Source: Tannerellaceae bacterium
GTDB lineage: Bacteria > Bacteroidota > Bacteroidia > Bacteroidales > Tannerellaceae
Reading direction: 5' to 3'
DNA: 64,000 nt
Assembly: GCA_031271045.1 (NCBI GenBank)
Contig: JAISWO010000036.1
Location: 23,864 to 87,863, forward strand
A program made the position numbers and the translations under genes. The notes beneath the pieces are model-generated. The model saw only the letters and a program-made list of their open reading frames with translations. It was not told where the DNA came from and did not search any database. Positions 7,486-16,675 of the stretch are shown one piece after another; the stretch's first letter is position 1, and each line of letters starts with the position of its first letter.

Positions 7486-8145
7486 ATGTCAAGAAGACCC
7501 GATTACATCCCGAACAAAGACAGAGATTTACTTTCCTGGACTTCTAACTTTTTCACGAAAGTAGAAGCCGGCGCCCAGACATGGGGCATCCCCGCAGCTG
7601 AAATAACCGCCCTCTCGAGCGCCTTTTCGAAGTTTGCAAACTTCCTGTCCGAGGCCGAAGGCCCGGAACGTACGCCCGTTGTCATAGAAAAGAAAAACAT
7701 GGCCCGCGACACCCTCGTCGGCCTGATCCGCGAAATGGTGCGGGCCCACCTCAACGGGGCGAACATCACCAACGACGTTCGCCTCCTCCTGGGCCTTCAC
7801 CTGCACGACACAGAACGTACGCCGGTGCCCGTGCCCACAGACTTCCCCGATATGGATATCAGGCCCTATGCTACCCGCCGCCTCGACATCCACTTCCACG
7901 ACAAGGAAGGCAAAAAAGCCAAGCCCTACGGCGTGAATGGCGCCGTGATCATCTACGCCGTGCTCGACGAGCCGACCACCAACTACGACCTCCTCGGCCG
8001 TAGCGCCCTGGCCACCCGCACGCCGCACTCCATCGAATTTCCCCTCGACGAACGCGGCCGGACCGTCTACATCGCCATCTGCTGGCAAAACGAAAAAGGC
8101 CAGCGCGGCCCCTGGAGCCTGATCCAAAGCGCCATCGTCCCGTAA
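7486..8145 (+). CDS. Bacteroidetes-type hypothetical protein, about 220 residues
   Basis: A soluble protein of 219 residues without signal peptide. The N-terminal half is probably helical (YIPNKDRDLLSWTSNFFTKVEAG..., AAEITALSSAFSKFANF). The C-terminal 80 residues look like a beta-rich, fibronectin-like fold ending in IAICWQNEKGQRGPWS. I recall similar proteins with a YIP-x-D-x(4-6)-W start as recurrent hypotheticals in Bacteroidetes, but no function is known to me. It is GC-rich, alone between the palindromic array and the epimerase gene, and seems unrelated to glycan synthesis. Start ATG 7486 is well placed. Function not assigned. Confidence 0.7.
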   Translation: MSRRPDYIPNKDRDLLSWTSNFFTKVEAGAQTWGIPAAEITALSSAFSKFANFLSEAEGPERTPVVIEKKNMARDTLVGLIREMVRAHLNGANITNDVRLLLGLHLHDTERTPVPVPTDFPDMDIRPYATRRLDIHFHDKEGKKAKPYGVNGAVIIYAVLDEPTTNYDLLGRSALATRTPHSIEFPLDERGRTVYIAICWQNEKGQRGPWSLIQSAIVP

Positions 8146-8191
8146 AACGGCCGGTAAAACAAAGAACATATAAATCACAAAAAAATACTGC

Positions 8192-9242
8192 ATGTTAAAG
8201 AACGCAAATGAGGGAGGGGTTTTTACCTCTCCCCAAGTTTCTATATTCATTACCGGCGTCGCCGGTTTTCTGGGTAGCCATCTGGCGGATGCCATGCTAA
8301 AAGCAGGCCACAAGGTCGCCGGATGCGACAATTTGCTTGGCGGGTATCTGGAAAACGTGCCGGACGGCGTAGATTTTCACCAGATAGATTGCGGCTATCT
8401 GAACACGATGAACAAACTTCTCCGAGGAGTTGATATTGTTTATCATACCGCATGTACGGCGTACGAGGGGCTGAGCGTTTTTTCGCCTCACCTGGTATGC
8501 CAGAATACGTTTCAAATAACGACAACAGTAGCTTCGGCAGCCGTATCGCAAGGAGTGAAGCGCTTTGTCAACTGCTCCAGTATGGCACGGTACGGCACCC
8601 AGGAGACGGTGCCCTTCACCGAGGATATGACGCCAAAACCGCAGGACCCGTATGGCATTGCCAAGTTTGCCGCCGAGAATCTGCTCAACTGCCTGTCCGA
8701 TGTGCATGGCATGGAAGTCGTGCATGCCGTTCCGCACAATATCATTGGCCCCCGTCAAAAATATGACGACCCCTACAGGAACGTTGCCTCTATTATGATA
8801 AACTTGATGTTGCAGGGACGCCAGCCCATCATTTATGGAGATGGGGAACAGAAACGCTGTTTTTCTTTCGTGCAGGATGTGATTGAATGTTTGGCCCAAC
8901 TGGCGTTTTTGCCCGGTATCGCCGGAGAAATAATAAATATCGGCCCCGATGAAGAATTTTGTCACCATCAACCAACTGGCAGGCATAATAGCGGATTTGC
9001 TCGATTTCGATCTGCATCCGGTTTATGTGGACGATCGTCCGCAAGAAGTCCGGTTGGCCACCTGCTCTGCCGGGAAGGCGCGCAAGATGCTGGGATATAA
9101 GACGCAATACACCTTGCGCCAAGGCTTGCAGGAGATCATCGAATATATTCGGAAACGGGGAGTTCGAAGGTTTCTATACCATCTGGATGTTGAAATCGAA
9201 AACGACAAAACACCCCAAACCTGGAAAAACAAAATGTTTTAA
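8192..9242 (+). pseudogene. NAD-dependent sugar-nucleotide epimerase/dehydratase, split by a +1 frameshift
   Basis: The 5' part (8192 to about 8959) encodes an extended SDR: the nucleotide-binding GVAGFLGS motif near residue 23, the catalytic NCSSMARYG serine region and the YGIAK Tyr/Lys pair. The reading then fails inside TTTT at 8957-8960: frame 2 gives INIGPDEEF, and the natural continuation VTINQLAGIIADLLDF is in another frame and runs to 9242. Removing one T restores a continuous protein of about 350 residues ending YHLDVEI. UDP-glucose/GDP-sugar 4-epimerase or dehydratase activity would be expected of an intact gene. The lesion may be a real mutation, phase variation at a short T tract, or a sequence error. 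Both halves are well preserved, which suggests a recent event. Confidence 0.82.
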
Positions 9243-9251
9243 CCCTACCCC

Positions 9252-10250
9252 GTGAAAGAAAAAATTTCAGTCGTAATAGCCGTTTATAACGGAGCGCCGT
9301 ATATCCGGGAACAATTGGACAGCCTGGTTCGCCAGACCTACCCCATTTTTGAATTGATCGTTCAGGATGATCATTCCACCGACGCCACCTTTGACATCCT
9401 GCAAGAGTATGCCCGCCGCTATCCTTACGTCCATGTTTTCAGGAATGAAAGCCGGAAAGGAATGAACGAGAATTTCTTTTCGGCAATGGAGCGGACGACA
9501 GGGGATTATATAGCCATTTGCGATGCAGATGATATTTGGGAAGCGGATAAACTGGAGAATCAAATCAACCGGATTGGCGACAACTGGTTGTGCGGCGGGA
9601 TTTCGAAACCTTTCACCGAAGCGGGGAGCTTGGATTATGACAGCAGGAAGCCGAATTGCAGCATAGAACGCTTGATCCACATTGCGTCCATTTTTCCCGG
9701 GCATACGCTGTTGCTCAAACGCGAGATCCTCCCCCTGGTATTACCCTTGCGGAGGTTCCCGATTATCTACGATCATCTGATCTCGCTTATTGCCGGTTCA
9801 TACGGCAAGGTTACGTTTGTCAACAAAGTATTGGTCAATTACCGCGTACATACTACCTCGGCAACCTATACTGTCCCGGTGATGAGCCGCTCGGGAAAAG
9901 GTAACCGGAGGTTGCCGAACATCCTCCGGTCCGTTATCCGGACAGTTTCCCTTTACATTGAGATAAACGCGGATATGCGTGACTGGTTTAAAATGATCGT
10001 CATCATCCTGCTATCCTTGCCGCCGGAAGGCGCCGTACATACCGACGCCCTGGCAATCGCGCGACTGCGGTCGCAGAAAGGATTCCTGAACTACGTGCGC
10101 CTGACGTTCCTCTACGTACGCCTGCGCAGGAAGCTTTTTCACGTAGAAGAAAAAGACGGCCTCTTCACCCTGCTGAGAGCCGTTTATTTCCCCATCTCCT
10201 CCAGCGATTACTTCCGTTATATGTCCAAGTCGCATAACAAATATGTATAA
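9252..10250 (+). CDS. Glycosyltransferase family 2
   Basis: A protein of 332 residues with GTG start at 9252, 9 nt after the epimerase end. It has the GT2 core ISVVIAVYNGAPYIREQLDSL, VQDDHSTDAT (donor site) and AICDADDIWEADKLE, with the DAD-D metal motif near residue 94. The EQLDSLVRQTY...DDIW pattern resembles rhamnosyltransferases of the WbbL/RfbF kind. It is probably cytoplasmic and membrane-associated. Its last 8 nt overlap the next gene, which indicates coupled translation. The acceptor is not predictable. Confidence 0.86.
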   Translation: MKEKISVVIAVYNGAPYIREQLDSLVRQTYPIFELIVQDDHSTDATFDILQEYARRYPYVHVFRNESRKGMNENFFSAMERTTGDYIAICDADDIWEADKLENQINRIGDNWLCGGISKPFTEAGSLDYDSRKPNCSIERLIHIASIFPGHTLLLKREILPLVLPLRRFPIIYDHLISLIAGSYGKVTFVNKVLVNYRVHTTSATYTVPVMSRSGKGNRRLPNILRSVIRTVSLYIEINADMRDWFKMIVIILLSLPPEGAVHTDALAIARLRSQKGFLNYVRLTFLYVRLRRKLFHVEEKDGLFTLLRAVYFPISSSDYFRYMSKSHNKYV

Positions 10251-11151
10251 GACGCCTGTTCTTTTTTTGATTTTCAACCGGCCGGACCCAACGGCACAGG
10301 TATTCGAACGGATCCGGCAGATGAAGCCTGCCAGATTGTATGTCGCGGCTGATGCGGCGCGCGAGGGGCGACCGGATGAAACAAAGCGTTGCGCCGAAGT
10401 GCGCGCAATTATAGATGGCGTTGATTGGGAATGTGAACTGAAGACCTTGTTTCGCGACAGGAACCTGGGATGCAAGGTGGCCGTTTCGGAAGCGATCACC
10501 TGGTTTTTTGAGCAGGAAGAATACGGCGTTATACTGGAGGATGATTGTCTGCCGGACCTTTCGTTTTTCCCCTTCTGCGAAGAATTACTGATTCGATACA
10601 AGGATGATGACAGGATAGGGCATATAGGAGGGAATTGTTTTTTCCCGAAGATTGTGACGAATGGGCTTAGCTATGACTTTTGTTCCATTGCCCATATCTG
10701 GGGCTGGGCATCATGGCGGAGAGTCTGGCAGCATTACGACGTGGATTTCTCCTATTGGGAGGAAGCTCAGAAAGACAGGAACAAACGGAAGTCGCTGTTT
10801 AAAAACCTGCATGAAGAGATTTATTTCTCCTCTTTTATCTCCGACACCCTGGCTGGGAACAAGGGTATAAACACATGGGATGTGCAATATTTATATCTGC
10901 TCAGGGTGCAAAACCAACTGTCCATTTACCCTGCCGTTAATTTAGTAACCAATATAGGTTTGAATCAAACGGTAGCCACTCATACGGTCTCAAGGAAAGC
11001 CATGAAATCGTATATCCTATCCGGATCGATGCTTTTTCCGTTAAACCATCCCCGGTATATTTTGGCAAACTACCGGATAGATCGTATCACATTGAAAAGA
11101 AAGTTTTTTTCCTATAAGAGATTCGTTCGTTATTTTTTAAAGCTTTTCTAA
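10243..11151 (+). CDS. GT2-like nucleotide-diphospho-sugar transferase (HlpA-like)
   Basis: A protein of 302 residues. The start YKTPVLFLIFNRPDPTAQVF, the VAADAAREGRP loop, and the acidic EYGVILEDDCLPDLSFF motif (about residues 90-106) match the group often annotated as hemolytic protein HlpA-like sugar transferases, which carry a GT-A fold. IAHIWGWASWRRVW is another conserved block of that group. It starts 8 nt inside the preceding gene. It presumably transfers a sugar in the same glycan pathway; the hemolysin label is historical and not supported by anything here. Confidence 0.8.
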   Translation: MYKTPVLFLIFNRPDPTAQVFERIRQMKPARLYVAADAAREGRPDETKRCAEVRAIIDGVDWECELKTLFRDRNLGCKVAVSEAITWFFEQEEYGVILEDDCLPDLSFFPFCEELLIRYKDDDRIGHIGGNCFFPKIVTNGLSYDFCSIAHIWGWASWRRVWQHYDVDFSYWEEAQKDRNKRKSLFKNLHEEIYFSSFISDTLAGNKGINTWDVQYLYLLRVQNQLSIYPAVNLVTNIGLNQTVATHTVSRKAMKSYILSGSMLFPLNHPRYILANYRIDRITLKRKFFSYKRFVRYFLKLF

Positions 11152-11154
11152 ACC

Positions 11155-12414
11155 GTGAAAGTTCTTCTTCTGAATACGTTTGAGCAAACCGGTGGCGCTG
11201 CCGTAGCGACTAATCGTTTGCTGTCTGCTCTGAGAAAAGAGAACGTTGAAGCCTGCATGTTAGTGAGGGATAAAGACACCAAAAACCCATACGTCGTTTC
11301 TGTGAACACCTCATGGATTAGACAGAAAATAAATTTCATTCGCTTTCTTTGGGAACGTCTTATTATATTTCTTTGTAACAACTATGATCGGGAAACTGTT
11401 TTCCAGCTTTCTATTGCCAATACAGGAACAGACATAAGCAGGCATCCTTTAGTAAAAGAAGCGGATATTATTCATTTGAGCTGGATAAATCAGGGCTTTT
11501 TATCCTTGAAAGACATCAAGAAACTAACCCAATTGGGTAAACCGGTTGTTTGGACAATGCACGATATGTGGCCTTGTACGGGGGGCTGTCATTACCCAGG
11601 AGACTGTAAGCGCTACGAAGATAAATGTCATTGCTGTTTCTTGCTTTCTTCTGCCGGCAAAAATGATTTGTCATTTCGAATATTCTCTCAGAAAGAAAAA
11701 ATCATAAAAAAAGCAGATCTCACATTCGCAGGATGCAGCAACTGGATTACCCAACAAGCACAGAAAAGCGCGTTATTGAGAAATAAACAAATATGTAATA
11801 TACCCAATCCAATAAACACCGCGGTTTTTTCTCCTGCAACGGACAAATTATTCCTGAGAAAAACCTTCGGATTGCCGGACGATAAACAATTACTTCTTTT
11901 CGGAGCTCTCTCTCTTTCTGATAAGAGAAAAGGTATTGACTATCTGATAGAGGCCATCCGGCTTATTCCCCAAAAAGAGAATATGGCGATTGTTGTATTT
12001 GGGCAAGCCAAAGAAGAAATAAAGAATATGTTTCAGATTCCGGTTTATTCTATGGGCTATTTAAGAAATGAAAAACGAATAGCTGAGTTATACAATACGG
12101 TGGATGTTTTTGTAACGCCTTCGCTGGAGGACAATCTGCCGAATACAATTATGGAAGCAATGGCTTGTGGAACCCCTTGTGTAGGATTTAATGTGGGTGG
12201 AATACCGGAAATGATTGATCATAAGATAACAGGATATTTGGCAACATATAAAGATGTGGAAGATTTGGCCAATGGGATTCAGTGGGTGTTGGGGAATAAA
12301 AATTCCGCCAATTTGTCGGAAGCCTGTCTGAAAAAGGTACAGGAGAATTATGCAGAATCTATTGTTGCTTTGAAATATGTAGAATTGTATCAGAATTTAT
12401 TATCGAATAATTAA
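11155..12414 (+). CDS. Glycosyltransferase family 4
   Basis: A protein of 419 residues with GTG start at 11155, 3 nt after the previous stop. The N-terminus MKVLLLNTFEQTGGAAVATNRL carries the GG-x-A loop of GT4 enzymes. The middle contains a cysteine-rich block (MWPCTGGCHYPGDCKRYEDKC), seen in one GT4 subgroup. The C-terminal donor site has TPSLEDNLPNTIMEAMACGT (the E-x7-E motif) and GVGGIPEMI-like NVGGIPEMI. The gene is AT-richer than the genes at 6.2-10.2 kb. It is immediately followed by another transferase-like gene. Confidence 0.87.
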   Translation: MKVLLLNTFEQTGGAAVATNRLLSALRKENVEACMLVRDKDTKNPYVVSVNTSWIRQKINFIRFLWERLIIFLCNNYDRETVFQLSIANTGTDISRHPLVKEADIIHLSWINQGFLSLKDIKKLTQLGKPVVWTMHDMWPCTGGCHYPGDCKRYEDKCHCCFLLSSAGKNDLSFRIFSQKEKIIKKADLTFAGCSNWITQQAQKSALLRNKQICNIPNPINTAVFSPATDKLFLRKTFGLPDDKQLLLFGALSLSDKRKGIDYLIEAIRLIPQKENMAIVVFGQAKEEIKNMFQIPVYSMGYLRNEKRIAELYNTVDVFVTPSLEDNLPNTIMEAMACGTPCVGFNVGGIPEMIDHKITGYLATYKDVEDLANGIQWVLGNKNSANLSEACLKKVQENYAESIVALKYVELYQNLLSNN

Positions 12415-12426
12415 TTGATTAACTCA

Positions 12427-13371
12427 ATGAACATCCCTGTTATTATTGTCCATAAAGGCAATTCTTTTTATCTCTCGCCCGTATTAGAGCAAATAAGATT
12501 ATTCAATCCGGAAAACGCTATCTACTTAATCAGCGATATATCTAAACAGAAATATCCATTTGTGAATTATTGCAATATAGAAGATTATATGGATCGGGCC
12601 AATGAGTTTGAAAAGAGATATGTCCATTTGTCTTCTAATCCGTATTTTTATGAATTAATATGTTTTCAAAGATGGTTTATCATACTTGATTTTGTCATTC
12701 AGCACCGGATTGAGCATTTTCTTTGTATGGATTCGGACGTCTTGTTATATTGCCGCATTGATGATACGTTGAATAAACATATTGGCTGTGACTTTACTAT
12801 ATGTGATAAAACGGGGCCAGGCTGTTCGTTGTTTAATGTTGATTCGTTGAAGAAATTCTGTGATTACATAAGTGATTTATATAGTGAGAAAACAAAAAGT
12901 AGATTATTTGATTTTTACCAATCGTTTATTGACAAAAAATCACTTGGCGGGTTTTGTGATATGATTGCTTTTACATGGTATCAAAATGATACGGAATCTT
13001 TAAAAATTATTGATATTTCTATTCCTGAAAATGGCGCCTGTTTTGATGCCTGTCTTACGGCTTCTTCCGGTTTTGAATTTGCTTCCGGGCTTAAGAAGAT
13101 CTATTGGAAAGATAATCTTCCATACGGAAAATTGTTGTCGGACGGTTCTTTGGTACGCTTCTATTGCCTCCATTTTCAGGGAAGGACAAAATATTCTATT
13201 TATAAATATGCTTTGGATAAAAACAAAGTGCACCGGACAGATGTAGCTTATACGCTGAAGTGGATGTTTTCGAAGGCCATATTAATCGCCAGGTTGCAAG
13301 GGATTAAAAAAGCCATAAAGAATCCACAAATACTTGCCAACTTCATCAAAAAGAAATTCTTCAACAAATGA
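12427..13371 (+). CDS. Probable GT-A type glycosyltransferase, family unclear
   Basis: A protein of 314 residues from ATG 12427 (a TTG at 12415 in the same frame would add four residues and abut the previous stop). The N-terminus MNIPVIIVHKGNSFYLSPVL and the acidic FLCMDSDVLLYCRI motif (near residue 100) suggest a nucleotide-diphospho-sugar transferase with a DxD metal site, similar in design to capsular or GT32/GT8-type enzymes. No family signature is strong enough for a firm class. It is AT-rich, has a basic C-terminus (FIKKKFFNK), and overlaps the next GT2 gene by ATGA. Its context makes a glycan role very likely. Confidence 0.6.
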   Translation: MNIPVIIVHKGNSFYLSPVLEQIRLFNPENAIYLISDISKQKYPFVNYCNIEDYMDRANEFEKRYVHLSSNPYFYELICFQRWFIILDFVIQHRIEHFLCMDSDVLLYCRIDDTLNKHIGCDFTICDKTGPGCSLFNVDSLKKFCDYISDLYSEKTKSRLFDFYQSFIDKKSLGGFCDMIAFTWYQNDTESLKIIDISIPENGACFDACLTASSGFEFASGLKKIYWKDNLPYGKLLSDGSLVRFYCLHFQGRTKYSIYKYALDKNKVHRTDVAYTLKWMFSKAILIARLQGIKKAIKNPQILANFIKKKFFNK

Positions 13372-14123
13372 AGCCTCCTGTTTTCTCTATCATCACTGTC
13401 ACGTACAATGCCGCTCATTGTTTGGAGGAGACAATTTCAAGTGTCTTGAAACAAACGCATCCGCAGATTGAATACTTGATTATCGACGGCGCTTCAACGG
13501 ATGGTACAGTGGATATTATCAGGCAGTACGAAGACAGGATCTCTTTGTGGGTAAGCGAAGCGGACAAGGGTTTGTATGATGCGATGAATAAAGGACTTCA
13601 AAAGGCAACGGGCGACTATGTCTGGTTTCTGAATGCAGGGGACAGGCTTTATTCGGCAGATACGGTGAGGCAAATTTCTTTGTTGCAAAAAAGCGCAGCC
13701 TTGCCCGACATTATATATGGCGAAACGGCTCTGATGAATGAGAAAGGCGAGGCCTTAGGATTGAGAAGGCTCAAAGCTCCTGAGGTATTGACATGGAAGA
13801 GTTTCCGGATGGGAATGAAGGTGTGCCACCAGTCCTTTATTGTGAAACGGACGGTGGCTCCGCTTTTTGATTTGCAATACCGGTATTCGTCCGACTTTGA
13901 CTGGTGTATCCGGTGCATGAAAAAGGCGGGAACGATTTTCAATACACACTTGATTCTCTCTGATTTTTTAGATGGAGGCTTGAGTACGATACGAAGGAAA
14001 ACTTCGTTAAAAGAACGATACCATATTATGTGCAAATACTATGGCGCGACTTCCACAACGTTGTTGCATCTTTGGTTTGCCATCCGGTTTTATTCGGCTA
14101 AGTGGTTCGCAGGAAGAGTTTGA
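13368..14123 (+). CDS. Glycosyltransferase family 2 (WcaA-like)
   Basis: A protein of 251 residues and a compact GT2: FSIITVTYNAAHCLEETISSVLKQ, IIDGASTDGT (donor aspartate), VSEADKGLYDAMNKGLQKATGDYVWFLNAGD, in which NAGD replaces the usual DADD metal motif. This DKGLYDAMNKG form is typical of colanic-acid-type WcaA/WcaE transferases. It starts in the stop codon of the preceding gene (ATGA, 13368-13371). It is probably cytoplasmic. Confidence 0.88.
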   Translation: MKPPVFSIITVTYNAAHCLEETISSVLKQTHPQIEYLIIDGASTDGTVDIIRQYEDRISLWVSEADKGLYDAMNKGLQKATGDYVWFLNAGDRLYSADTVRQISLLQKSAALPDIIYGETALMNEKGEALGLRRLKAPEVLTWKSFRMGMKVCHQSFIVKRTVAPLFDLQYRYSSDFDWCIRCMKKAGTIFNTHLILSDFLDGGLSTIRRKTSLKERYHIMCKYYGATSTTLLHLWFAIRFYSAKWFAGRV

Positions 14124-14146
14124 TAATTTTTTAATTGTAATGATAT

Positions 14147-16675
14147 ATGCAAAATCTCATACAGAAAACAGGTAAACATATCGCGGCTATCGCCTTATTC
14201 CTGGGTTTGGTAATGGTTTATTTCGCTCCTGCCGTGTTTGAAGGTAAGACGATCGTACAAGTAGATAACATCAAGGCAACGGGAATGGGCGGAAGCCAGG
14301 TACAGAAATATGCCGACACGGCCGAACAGGGCGAGTTCAGCGTTTGGTCGGACGCCATGTTTTCGGGAATGCCTTACGGTCCCGGCTATGGGAGTCCGGC
14401 TCCGGAACTGCCCTCCTATGGCGTCATTGACAGTTGGTTGAAAATGCCGGGCTACACACATGCGGCTATGGTATTCACCGGCCTGGTGTGCTTTTATATT
14501 CTCATGTGCGTATTGGGCGTCAACTGGTGGCTGGCCATTGCCGGGGCGATTGCCTTTGCCTTTGCTTCCTACAATATTATTATTATCGAAGCCGGACATA
14601 TTGTGAAGGCTTATGTGATCGGTTATATGCCGTTGACTCTGGCGGGGATGGCGCTCCTGTTCAGGCGAAAGTACCTGTGGGGAGGGGTTCTGTTCCTTCT
14701 GGGAGTCGCTTTTTCGCTTGCGAACGGGCATATACAGATCACGTACTATTTAGTTCTGCTTTGCCTGTTTATTTATGCAGGTTATGCCTTTCATAAGATC
14801 ATCAAAGAAAAAGCATACGGAGAGTGCTTGCGGTCATCGCTCATTATGTTGGCCTGCGTCATTCTGGCCGTGATGCCGAATGCGAAGGGGATGTACGCCA
14901 ATTGGGAGTTGGGGCAGCACTCCATCCGGGGACAATCCGAACTCACCCCCCAAGCCGATGAAAACGGACAGGTAGAGAAAGCATCCACCGGTCTGGATAA
15001 AGATTATGCCTTCGAATGGAGCTATGGATGGAAAGAACTGCTTACCGTAATGATTCCCAATGTATACGGAGGTAGCTCCGCGGGAGCATTGGGTAGTTCT
15101 TCCGAGCTTTACAAGGAGTTGAAACAGCATAATGCCCAGGTTGGAATAAAGGGAGTACGGACATACACCTATTGGGGGGACAAAACATTTACGTCCGGCC
15201 CCGTGTATTTCGGCGCCCTTGTCTGTTTCCTGTTTATTTTGGGAATGTTTGTGATCCGGAGTTCCATGAAATGGTGGTTGCTGGGGGGAGGAGTGTTCCT
15301 GACGTTCCTGGCTTTGGGGCGTAACTTCGATGCTTTCAACGACATTATGTTCCACTACCTGCCTTTATACAATAAGTTCCGGACCGTAGAGATGGCTTTA
15401 GTCATTCCCGGTCTGGTATTTCCGGTTGTCGCTATTTGGGGATTACGCCGGATTCTGGCCGGGGAGGTAGAAGAAGAGCAATTGAAGAAAGGCTTCAACT
15501 GGTCGCTGGGAATTAGTGGAGGAATTTGTCTGCTTATCTGGTTGCTTCCTTCGATGTTCCTTGATTTTCGTTCTTCCTACGATGCTCAGTTTGTGAGCCA
15601 GGTACCGGAATGGTATTACAATGCGTTACTTATCGACCGGGCATCGCTGGCTTCTTCGGACGCCTTTCGTTCCCTGATCTTTATTTTGTTGGGAGCCGGG
15701 TTGATTTTTTGGTTCCGGAGATCAAAGAACAAAAAAACCGCGGCAACCATCGTAAGCGCCGGAATCGCCATCCTGATATTGGCAGACCTCTGGAGCATAG
15801 ACCGCCGCTATATCAACGACGATAGTTATACCCGCGAAAAGCCGAACGAAACCTATAAAGAAAGCCTTGCCGACGAAGAAATACTGAAAGATACCGACTC
15901 CTTCCGTGTATTGGGACTGGACAACCCGTGGCAGAATACGGATGTCTCTTATTTTCACCATTCGATCGGTGGGTATCATGCCGTAAAGCTGCGCCGGTAT
16001 CAGGAGTTGATCGAACACAGGCTGAACAAGGAATATCAGCAAATTGCCAATGCCTTTCAGGATGCGCACGCGTTTGAAGACCTCTATCCGGCACTGGCAG
16101 AGTCTCCCTCGCTGAACATGCTGAACACGCGCTACATTATATATAATGCAGAACAGCCTCCGTTGAGGAATCCGTTTGCCTTCGGGAATTGCTGGTTCGT
16201 CGAAGGAATTGAGATTGCCGAAAATGCAGACGCCGAAATGGCTGCCCTGGAAACAATCCATCCGCTGGAGGCGGCCGTTATTGACCGGCGTTTTGCCCTG
16301 GAGCTGGAAGGATTTACCCCGCAGCAGGATTCGACGGCCACGATTGTGCTGGAGAATTACCGCCCCAATCGTCTTACCTATAAAACGAAGGCTTCCGTCG
16401 AGCAATTGGCCGTCTTCTCCGAAATATATTATCAGCCGGGCTGGAAGGTAACGATCGACGGACAAGCGGCATCGCATTTCCGTGCAGACTGGATCTTGCG
16501 GGCTATGCGCGTACCGGCCGGCGAACATACGATCGTCTTTGAGTTCTTGCCCGACCGGTATATTGCCGCAGCTTATGTTTCATCTTTCAGTTCTTTCCTG
16601 ATTTTGTTGTTGCTCATCGGAGTGGCCGGATGGAAATGTTGGGGAATCTTATGGAAAAGAAATACTCCGTTATAA
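14147..16675 (+). CDS. YfhO family membrane protein
   Basis: A protein of 842 residues. The first 530 carry about a dozen hydrophobic helices with the YfhO/GT-C-like motifs FSVWSDAMFSGMPYG and an acidic loop after the first helix. After further helices near residues 510-545, a soluble domain (residues about 550-810) ends in a final helix and a short basic tail. YfhO proteins resemble GT-C glycosyltransferases; in Firmicutes some take part in lipoteichoic-acid glycosylation, while in Bacteroidetes the role is not established. It lies between two GT2 genes, so a part in lipid-linked sugar transfer is plausible. Start ATG 14147 is followed by a normal N-in membrane anchor. Confidence 0.85.
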   Translation: MQNLIQKTGKHIAAIALFLGLVMVYFAPAVFEGKTIVQVDNIKATGMGGSQVQKYADTAEQGEFSVWSDAMFSGMPYGPGYGSPAPELPSYGVIDSWLKMPGYTHAAMVFTGLVCFYILMCVLGVNWWLAIAGAIAFAFASYNIIIIEAGHIVKAYVIGYMPLTLAGMALLFRRKYLWGGVLFLLGVAFSLANGHIQITYYLVLLCLFIYAGYAFHKIIKEKAYGECLRSSLIMLACVILAVMPNAKGMYANWELGQHSIRGQSELTPQADENGQVEKASTGLDKDYAFEWSYGWKELLTVMIPNVYGGSSAGALGSSSELYKELKQHNAQVGIKGVRTYTYWGDKTFTSGPVYFGALVCFLFILGMFVIRSSMKWWLLGGGVFLTFLALGRNFDAFNDIMFHYLPLYNKFRTVEMALVIPGLVFPVVAIWGLRRILAGEVEEEQLKKGFNWSLGISGGICLLIWLLPSMFLDFRSSYDAQFVSQVPEWYYNALLIDRASLASSDAFRSLIFILLGAGLIFWFRRSKNKKTAATIVSAGIAILILADLWSIDRRYINDDSYTREKPNETYKESLADEEILKDTDSFRVLGLDNPWQNTDVSYFHHSIGGYHAVKLRRYQELIEHRLNKEYQQIANAFQDAHAFEDLYPALAESPSLNMLNTRYIIYNAEQPPLRNPFAFGNCWFVEGIEIAENADAEMAALETIHPLEAAVIDRRFALELEGFTPQQDSTATIVLENYRPNRLTYKTKASVEQLAVFSEIYYQPGWKVTIDGQAASHFRADWILRAMRVPAGEHTIVFEFLPDRYIAAAYVSSFSSFLILLLLIGVAGWKCWGILWKRNTPL

